Positions 58,801-64,000 of a stretch of 64,000 bases of DNA are shown piece by piece. The translations under genes were made by a program, and so were the position numbers. Below the pieces are notes generated by a model. That model did not search any database, was not told the DNA's origin, and saw only the letters and a list, made by a program, of their open reading frames with translations. The stretch is taken from contig BGZK01002048.1 of NCBI GenBank assembly GCA_005406025.1, positions 19,402 through 83,401 of the forward strand, written 5' to 3'. Numbering within the stretch: the first letter of the stretch is position 1; every line of letters begins with the position of its first letter. The stretch comes from Eumeta japonica (lineage: Eukaryota; Arthropoda; Insecta; Lepidoptera; Psychidae).

Positions 58801-60750
58801 TTTATACGAAACAAAAGTGTTTTATAAAAGTAAATATCAAAAATATTATTGATTTCCATTTTACAAATAAGCAATTTAATAATTTCATTGAGAAACGTTG
58901 GAAAGTTTTCTGGTTTTGTTACGATATCAATTACTTTATTAAAAAATAAAAATATAACTTCAAGTAATTGCACTGCATCATCACAAACTATGCAACAGCA
59001 ATAACATCGAATAATTCTCGATTGTCCCCACAATACCGGCTGTCGCTGCTCAGAAGAGTTTTAATGAAAAGGTGGAATCAAACTACTCCAAACAAATAAA
59101 TTTGGCACCGATGTGGTCCTTGATACGTAGTGCGCTCCTGTGAATTCACAGCATTGACTAAAAAAGTTCTTTGATATACGCGTAATTACTAACCACCTCA
59201 ACGTATAGAGCCCCCATCCCGTCAACTCAAAGAACCCCAACACCAAAATCAATATCTGCCTACATTTCACCGATATAGTTTAAACGTGTGTGACGATGAT
59301 ACCAACCTTGGGATACTTGAAGTGAACTAGTTCAGGATACGGATTGTTCAGTACCGGGTTGCCATAGTAAGGGAATATAGCGGATTCGACCTTGGTGTCG
59401 TTGAACGCCGCCACGGCCAAGTACGAGCCGTCGGGTGAGAACCATAGCGCTTCTGCTGCATTGAACACTTCCTCTGAAATTAAAGTGTTCAATGCTTGAA
59501 TAACTTTTCACGTTATTCGTCGGATATTAGACTGAAAATAAAATTATATATATACTATAGTAATACCGCATGTATACTAGATGCCACATAGCGTATTTTT
59601 ATTGCGTATTTAATTAGATATATTAATTGCATTAATGTATCGAATTCCTTACATAAATGGAAATAAATGCTTACTTAATCAATACCCTAAGCCATTAATT
59701 AACATAATAAAGAATCCTGTAGATACTCTATAAAATCATTTAACAGTATGTTTTATGTGGCACGATCTTCATAATAACACTATTAACACAATACAGAGTT
59801 AGATATTAATTATAATATATTAAATGATAACTTCGGTATGGTTTCTGAATAGGAATTAAAGCACTCATCATTTATTCGTTGCTTGTTTAAAATTACAGAG
59901 TTACAAATTGAAAACTTTTATGTTTGCATTTAGATTCATCGCTATCACAAAAACATTGGCCATTGAGTAACTACTGTTATAATAAGTTAATGTACGTGCA
60001 TGTAAATTGTAATTGTTCAACAAAAAAGAAGTTTTTGCACTATTTTATCACATTCAGAATATTGTTCCGATCAAATATGGATTAATGGATAATTATATTC
60101 TTCACAAAAAAATAAGAAATCTAAATATTGGTGAGATTATGGGTGTATACTGAATCTTTTTTTAAAGTATAATAACGAAAAGAGAAATAATGGAATGTAT
60201 TTTGAAACAAGGAAAATTTGTAAAGTCGCAATAATTATTTTATTTATAAATCGCTTACATAAATAATATGACACTATGCTTAATGCGGATTTAGACCATA
60301 AAAAAAAATAAAACGATAGTATACAAGCAGCTCATTGACTTTATAGAAAATTACAAAACCACTAAATAAACTGAATCATTACAAAAATCTTTTTCGTTTT
60401 TGATTAACCGCTCGAAGATTAGGTGCACAAAAAATACATATCGAATTTCAATAACAATTGGTGCATTTTTTGGGAAACCATTTTAGCATGTACTGCAATA
60501 TAATATCCAGGTTAAATCCGTAACAAGGTAAATCCACAACACCTCGATCAACGCTATACCTTCGTAGATCCAATCAGCGGCGCCGAAGTATACCTCCCCG
60601 GGGACACCCTCGTAGGTGAGCTGCGCGACCGCATCTGGCTGGCCAACATCCGGAACATAGTAGACGTTGTTCGCGTAGACGTAGGCCAGCGAGCGATTGG
60701 CGCCCCACGCCACTATTTGTAAGGGTTGCCGGCCGATTTTGTACAGTTGT
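46733..60750 (-). CDS. Dpp4: Dipeptidyl peptidase IV-like serine peptidase, nine 3' exons; N-terminus beyond the window
   Basis: Nine exons with GT-AG junctions join in phase to 610 residues plus stop. Human DPP4 has 766, so roughly 150 N-terminal residues (usually a cytosolic tail, membrane anchor and first propeller strands) are missing to the right. Seen in order: beta-propeller sequence; the DWIYEEEVF motif, whose Glu pair clamps the substrate N-terminus in DPP4; a cysteine-rich region (CVTCAQPYCG); YAGP, whose Tyr supports the oxyanion hole; GWSYGG with the nucleophilic Ser; GSADDNVHFQ with the catalytic Asp; and DENHS with the catalytic His. The complete triad argues for an active enzyme that removes X-Pro or X-Ala dipeptides from peptides, not a DPP6/10-type inactive homologue. 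It is a membrane or secreted alpha/beta-hydrolase of the S9B family. Insect relatives are often named venom dipeptidyl peptidase 4. Confidence 0.95.
47830..48035 (-). CDS. Dpp4: DPP4-like exon with catalytic Asp
   Basis: The exon begins with two bases that complete the Asp of YYDSIYTERYM and encodes LLLIHGSADDNVHFQNS with the catalytic Asp. It ends FEQM at the donor cagatg/gtaaat. 206 bases. Confidence 0.95.
48569..48720 (+). pseudogene. PIF/Harbinger transposase N-terminal fragment
   Basis: A plus-strand frame reads NFILLNELKS, then WYSCVRMDLESYLKLLSMV and TPIIKK. This matches the pattern F-x-x-L-x-x-EL ... Y-x-RMD-x-E-x-(F/Y)-x-x-LL-x-MV-x-P-x-I of Harbinger (HARBI1-like) transposases. The nuclease part is absent, so it is a deletion remnant on the strand opposite to the host gene. 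Confidence 0.62.
49049..49440 (+). repeat. Dispersed repeat family D, copy 2
   Basis: 'attggttgtctgtaaagtc' plus cggtttacgagcga marks the start, as at 20,041. A GC-rich 3' half (ctctcgctcgcacgctcgg, acgacaacgagtcatgc) ends near 'catcgatttataaggcg'. Confidence 0.6.
50257..50417 (-). CDS. Dpp4: DPP4-like exon with nucleophilic Ser
   Basis: 161 bases encoding QLTKLHPFIDPKRIGVWGW, SYGGFTTLTML and VAPVTSWAYY. The GWSYGG nucleophile elbow is intact. The exon starts by completing Arg of AIR/Q and ends with one base of Asp; the donor is tatg/gtatat. Confidence 0.95.
50859..50975 (+). mobile_element. Tc1/mariner-type MITE, copy 2 (117 bp)
   Basis: The left end CAGTACAACATAAGAAACTC and right end GAGTTTCGTGCGTTGTACTG are inverted repeats flanked by TA on both sides (50,857-50,858 and 50,976-50,977). 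The interior shares gcgttaaatctgcgca and gcaggcaattcaaa with the copy at 10,176-10,341 but is about 50 bp shorter. Confidence 0.8.
51045..51062. repeat. (AT)n microsatellite
   Basis: Short pure AT run following diverged gata units, inside the DPP4-like intron. Confidence 0.7.
51878..52080 (+). repeat. Dispersed repeat family E, copy 2
   Basis: 'ggggttccgtatttcaaaag' followed by 'cggtctgtctgtttttccg' and 'ctcagaaaccgatag' parallels the copy at 7,309-7,520. Confidence 0.55.
52235..53345 (+). mobile_element. LINE remnant with reverse transcriptase fragments
   Basis: Plus-strand frames give ELAHHIFGA-EDS, RIQRIDVDSMRLSGSV and HMGVPQGSLLGLFLF, with the GVPQGS(I/L)LGP block of non-LTR reverse transcriptases. 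After an internal deletion, C-terminal sequence resembling KGYNALLEYSEDK ends near 53,330. It appears to belong to a different LINE family from the one at 14,845. Stops and frameshifts throughout; dead. Confidence 0.75.
53630..53990 (+). repeat. Helitron-like non-autonomous repeat (candidate)
   Basis: 'acaaatgcgaaagtttgga', 'actcaatcacgccagaaca', gctgaacagatctg and later 'gggggagcgaagttgt' correspond to blocks I recall from a very common lepidopteran interspersed repeat often assigned to Helitrons. No clear terminal hairpin was confirmed here. Confidence 0.45.
54420..54720 (+). repeat. Degenerate GGAATC-type hexamer repeat
   Basis: About 300 bp of diverged units such as gggaccgggattgaaacgg, aatcagaattggaac and gttcggaatcgagaacgg occur here. 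It resembles the region at 26,810-27,090 on the opposite strand. The 131-codon frame through it is low-complexity. Confidence 0.55.
54815..55045 (-). repeat. Dispersed repeat family A, minus-strand copy
   Basis: 'gagataccacactcctaaa', 'tacagatgcgaagcatctt', 'ccacgggcagcgataacc' and 'gcttgcatgctcgtttgcc' match the order of the 38,490-38,850 copy. It ends about 115 bp before a DPP4-like exon. Confidence 0.65.
55159..55306 (-). CDS. Dpp4: DPP4-like exon (YSTYLAGN ... SLEAI)
   Basis: 148 bases encoding YSTYLAGNRSFIVCYVDV, RGSGVMGVEALHSVNNALG and TVEVTDSLEAI. This covers the DxRGSG strand-turn and the helix before the nucleophile elbow. Acceptor tttcag; donor atcag/gtgacg. Confidence 0.95.
55565..55790 (-). 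CDS. Dpp4: DPP4-like exon (propeller end into hydrolase, YAGP)
   Basis: 226 bases, starting KHSFKLLKDN after ttgtag. The exon includes VRLLLPPNLDIHEKYPMVV and KVYAGPGS and ends FEL at the donor ttag/gtgagt. YAGP holds the Tyr that lines the oxyanion hole in the family. Confidence 0.95.
56254..56673 (-). CDS. Dpp4: DPP4-like exon (beta-propeller, cysteine-rich region)
   Basis: 420 bases, phase 0 at both ends. Encodes VKERVEPNGWIDIPDVFF, HRYLHVARFNF, YYLVSPGDKPW and CVTCAQPYCGTVGSSF, then CSTSNIPPKTYLYDSK. The cysteines correspond to the disulfide-bearing propeller blades of DPP4. Two NST sites suggest glycosylation, consistent with an extracellular face. Confidence 0.95.
56674..58384 (-). other. 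DPP4-like intron, AT-rich
   Basis: A 1.7-kb intron without recognised genes or repeats. A plus-strand 69-codon frame at 57,026 is AT-driven. Confidence 0.7.
58385..58609 (-). CDS. Dpp4: DPP4-like exon (beta-propeller)
   Basis: 225 bases, phase 0 at both ends. Encodes AGQTNPAVGLYVFNLKNL, VGIDHIIGRVSWASRDNLV and NCDLKNDKCDL. It directly continues HFKYPK of the previous exon, as in DPP4 (PKxGxxNPxV). Acceptor gctag; donor gatttg/gtaagc. Confidence 0.95.
59307..59473 (-). CDS. Dpp4: DPP4-like exon (second half of the Glu clamp)
   Basis: 167 bases encoding EEVFNAAEALWFSPDGSYL, AVAAFNDTKVESAIF and PELVHFKYPK. The first Glu codon is completed here, forming the EEEVF substrate-clamp motif with the preceding exon. 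Acceptor tttcag; donor aag/gttggt. Confidence 0.95.
59474..60559 (-). other. DPP4-like intron, AT-rich
   Basis: About 1.1 kb of AT-rich sequence; nothing recognised inside. Confidence 0.7.
60560..60750 (-). CDS. Dpp4: DPP4-like exon, first one visible in the window
   Basis: 191 bases, starting by completing a codon from an exon beyond the window. Encodes QLYKIGRQPLQIVAWGANR, SLAYVYANNVYYV and GAADWIYE, ending with one base of the next Glu at the donor gaag/gtatag. Acceptor acccacag. Matches the propeller segment just before the Glu clamp. Confidence 0.93.
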
Positions 60751-62081
60751 CTGTGGGTTATGTAAAACCAAGTAAACGTCTGTATGTGATTAATATCTGC
60801 AATTGGCGAGATTTAAATTTGCTACTCGAATTTTGTATCTGATAGTATTTTAGGATAAAAATGGAAGTCACTCCCTTTTGAATAAAAAAACTTTTATTCA
60901 TATATAACGTTAGTTTATCATTTAAAAGTTCCTAACCCGAAGCAGTCTAAAATTTTGAAATAGCTTTCGGTGCCCCCCAATCCCACTTTTTCTTCTATTT
61001 CTACTAGAGATTTTCTATAGCTATAATTTAGTTATTCCAAGAATCAGTAAAACTTAAACCATAATTAAAATAATCAATGGTATTTGAAAGTGGAATATTT
61101 GGCAAATAAAATATTTTAAGACAAAATAGGTGTTAAATCACAAAAGTCTTTTCATCTAAATAAATGGTATTAATACTAAAAAGAACCAACCAAAATCATA
61201 GTCTAGTTCACAAGTTCAAATCGGTATTATTTCTTGATAAAGCTCCCAAAAACGATTATAAACAATATATTTTTTAAATAAATTCTTCTATTTAATCATT
61301 GTTTTAACAATGCAACAGAATTGTAAACATTGTTTTAATAATAGTTAATTTATAAACAAATGATTTAAAGAATGTTATTTCATGGTTGTTTCATGCCATT
61401 GTTAGATACAAAATACAACTATATTATAACATATATCAAAAATCATGTTTTAACAACAAATTTTAGATATTTCGTTTTTTTGTTAATTTTGGCAAATGAC
61501 AATACACAAATTAAAAGCTTCGTAACGTAATCTTTTTTAGTACAATCGATGGATTTTGTCATGCATCTTTTCGCAAATGTTCATAATCTCCTCCCCCTAT
61601 GAAACAATTTTTCCAAAGAAACCGTAGTCATTGAAGTAGTCATTTCTGTTAAAAATATCTTAGAATATCTACATAGGAATATCGTAGTGACAGCCTTAGA
61701 ATAGCTGATGCGTAGGTACTGCGCCGCAGCACGCCGGGCAGCCTGCCACCAGCAGGTCATCACGTAAAAATTAGCAGATAACAATCCATCGCGTGATCGT
61801 TGCGCAGCGAGGACAGCAATACTTTTTATAATACAAACGCATATTTCTGTCCTTATTGCACAGACGTTTAACAGCAATAATTGTACAATTTTCGTCTGTT
61901 GCTAATTGTTTGCTGTTAGGCGATAGACCTGTCGATCGCGCCCGCGCTTGCAGTCTGGCCGACAATTTATTAGGGCTGCATCTGTATTATTTTATATTAT
62001 TTATAAGAATAAAATGTTATCAATTACATATTTTTATTATAGTCACTACATAGATACATACATACATACATATACATATGT

Positions 62082-62083
<2 letters not shown>
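60751..62083. other. Presumed intron of the DPP4-like gene
   Basis: AT-rich apart from a GC-richer patch at about 61,700-61,960. No further DPP4 exon was found. The preceding exon must end two bases into a codon and lies to the right, probably past 64,000. Confidence 0.6.

Positions 62084-62130
<47 letters not shown>
62084..62130. repeat. (AT)n microsatellite at a Helitron 3' border
   Basis: A 47-bp pure AT run, preceded by cataca repeats. It directly abuts the 3' CTAG of the Helitron, as expected for insertion into an A/T target. Confidence 0.9.
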
Positions 62131-62131
<1 letters not shown>

Positions 62132-63090
62132 TAGCTGACCCGTGCCCACTTCTTTGGGCGGTAAACATTGTTACTTGTGATGAAATTATGAGTGTACTTC
62201 GGTTAGTACTAAGTACTATGATTTATTTCCTGACTGCTAAAAGGAAGGTTACTACTGTGTGTGTATTTGTATGCCGATTTGGCTGTATTTCCAGATTTCA
62301 AATGAGTGAATGAAATGATAATGGTTGTATAAATTATGTTTATTTTAATTGTACAAAACTTATATGTATACTATATAAGATGTAATGTTATTATCTGGTA
62401 CCAAAATATATTGTCTTTCCGGAGTTCCAACCCGAGATAAGCCAACATATAACCCATGGGAAAAACACTGTTTTATCAGGTCTATATCTACCCACCAGAG
62501 ATCCTGGAACTTATTAATAGTGAGGGCAAAAGAGATCTTGACGGGATAATGCAGTCTTTTAAATGGTATGGGTAAATCCCTCGGAATCATGAAAATTCGC
62601 GGAAGTTAAGCCAGTTGTTTCACTGGTGGCCCTCTGAAATGGTTGCCACGATTATATTCTCCCGCAAGTCTTTTATAAACAGCCTTGTACCATTACATGT
62701 CTGGGGGCTCAAGTTTCTTAATAGCATGATAGGAATGCCAACTTTTAACATAAGATCATGAGAAGGTAGGCCAGAAGGGCTTAAAGAATTTAAAAATTCT
62801 TGAGGATCGAGATGCCCAGCGACATCATCTCCACGTTTTCCTCGGGAAAATCTGTTGTTAACCGAAATGTAATAGTGGGGAATTTCGTGATAAAGTAATG
62901 TTTTTGCGAAGTTGTCGGAATTGCAAGAATCTAAGTACGCGAGTTGTTTTTGGTGGATTTTCCAATATTCTCTGCACATTGTCCGGTGTAAAGTATACTC
63001 TTTGGCCGTTTTCTGAACGTACGGTTAACAGCACTGCAGTACCTCGTAGACGTAATAGGCCACGCCCCTTCCCCCACAGCGACCGACTCG
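62131..63090 (-). mobile_element. Decayed Helitron with preserved 3' terminus
   Basis: On the minus strand the element ends in a hairpin (gccca-aagaag-tgggc, 62,144-62,159), then cacgggtcag and the terminal CTAG (62,131-62,134), followed by a T (62,130). A 3' hairpin about ten bases before CTRR, inserted between A and T, is diagnostic of Helitrons. Rep-helicase protein remnants lie just upstream on the same strand. The 5' TC terminus was not located, and the true left part may be lost or extend past 63,090. The element sits in the presumed DPP4-like intron. Confidence 0.85.
62360..63040 (-). pseudogene. Helitron Rep-helicase pseudogene, internally deleted
   Basis: Three frames carry ordered pieces. 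The first is [19 protein letters not shown], then [16 protein letters not shown] and [13 protein letters not shown], from the region after the Rep domain. The chain then jumps directly to [20 protein letters not shown] and PIMLLRNL, from the end of the helicase. It closes with DLPIPFKRLHYPVKISFALT and LSRVGTPERQYILVPDN. Most of the helicase, including the Walker motifs, is missing between GH and EFLNS. Frameshifts occur near 62,925 and 62,600. Confidence 0.85.
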
Positions 63091-64000
63091 ACGCCACCGC
63101 GCGCCGTCGTGTTGGCCGAACATTAATAAAACTGTCTCGCGTATTTGATATTTTAAATTATCTCTTAAACTATGGAACCAAAAAACGTACGGTAAAAAAT
63201 GAATTTTATTTAAATATAAAATTTACTTGGTGATAAAGCAATTTATTTCTAAAAAGATTGATGTGTTGTATATGAAAAAAACCATCTAATAGAAAATATC
63301 ACACAATAGATTACGACGCGGTCGCGGTTCCATACCTCTGTTGTCTATTTAACCATTTGTCGAAATTATACGCAGTAAAAGGGAAAATTGTTTTGTTTTA
63401 AACACTAGAGACGATAAATTTACTTATTTTGTTAAGAATTCATAATTGTCGATAATATGACCAAAAAAACATCAACTGACGATTTAAATTTTTTTTTAAT
63501 ATAATAAACTACTTCCTGTGACTTAAATATAAAAGTTAGACAAATGCTGCTGCTGACTTTTTTGTAGGCATTATCAAGCTCTAAAAATTTTCTCTAGAAA
63601 CTCAATCATACATTTCTCATCGTTAAGACAGCGTTCGTAATATACATTTACATTCGACTGTTTTTTCTCCGACTTACTTTGCAAATCCGACTATCACAAA
63701 AAAGTCTTTTCATTTTTCGTGTTAATGTATAACCTATAACATTCGCAAATAAAAGGAGTAAAAAAATTTTCAAATTCGGTTCAGTAAATCCAAAGATATT
63801 ACCCCCTACAACTTCACAAACTTTACCTATTTATAATACTAGTATATATAAATTTGTCGAGTGACTGTGTATGTGTGAGTGCGTGCGTATATAAGAAGAG
63901 CTTCTAGAAGTGAACGATTTTTAGACGTCGGTTTATGTTTGTCGATTAAATAGTTGTATTTTAACATTTTTTGTTGTCTTCAATGATAACGGATGGCTGA
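63091..64000. other. Right end of the window, non-coding
   Basis: A short GC-rich patch (63,040-63,120) may belong to the Helitron Rep region. Beyond it the sequence is AT-rich with no recognised exon of the DPP4-like gene. Confidence 0.5.

Noticed and set aside
58749..59270. Minus-strand frames of 69-94 codons between DPP4-like exons
   Set aside because: The flanking exons join in phase without them, and the peptides do not match the propeller pattern.
61581..61877. 98-codon minus-strand frame as a further DPP4-like upstream exon
   Set aside because: No similarity to DPP4 propeller sequence, and no donor compatible with the required phase was seen.
1..64000. tRNA or rRNA genes
   Set aside because: No convincing paired A-box/B-box cloverleaf or rRNA core was seen on reading. 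A covariance-model scan would be needed to exclude them.

Overview
This is a eukaryotic, AT-rich, intron- and repeat-filled window from an insect, most likely a moth or butterfly. The protein-coding exons are short and more GC-rich than their surroundings, and they are joined by GT-AG introns. Many interspersed fragments resemble repeats that I recall from Lepidoptera, for example ends reading 'gaagtcggtt' and blocks with 'ctgtaaagtcggt'. There is no bacterial gene organisation, operon, CRISPR array or rRNA. The species call is inference from repeat style and protein similarity, made without database access.

Layout. (1) Positions 1-33,600 are gene-poor. They hold AT-rich sequence, several short GC-rich islands (about 2.44-2.84, 6.46-6.93, 9.30-9.62 and 30.96-31.33 kb), a CpG-rich 1-kb island at 19.0-20.0 kb that may be a promoter or terminal-exon region, a dead but structurally complete mariner element (11,689-12,970), a 5'-truncated LINE (14.85-16.3 kb), a MITE, a minisatellite of about 23 units (28.58-29.67 kb) and, abutting it, a foldback element with arms of about 200 bp (29.68-30.65 kb). 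(2) Positions 33,825-44,989, minus strand, hold an intact two-exon flavin amine oxidase of the spermine/acetyl-polyamine oxidase type. It has 528 codons split by a 9.6-kb intron. (3) Positions 46,733-60,750, minus strand, hold nine consecutive exons of a dipeptidyl peptidase IV-like serine peptidase (610 residues visible). Its N-terminal exons lie beyond the right edge. All splice phases agree, and the Ser-Asp-His triad and Glu-Glu substrate clamp are kept. Its introns carry a PIF/Harbinger fragment, a second MITE copy, a LINE fragment, Helitron-like repeats and, near the right edge, a decayed Helitron with a recognisable 3' terminus (62,131 onward).

The two genes lie head-to-tail on the same strand, 1.7 kb apart. 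Polyamine oxidation (probably intracellular) and N-terminal dipeptide removal (membrane-bound or secreted) have no obvious functional link, so the neighbourhood looks like ordinary synteny.

The most unusual items are: the tandem array, whose unit carries GCGCCATCT, reverse complement of the insect CTCF-like core AGATGGCGC, next to a long inverted repeat; a perfect 18-bp hairpin made by a 13-bp templated insertion beside the catalytic HHDNA motif of the mariner copy; and several near-perfect short hairpins (561-605, 33,350-33,403, 35,836-35,883).
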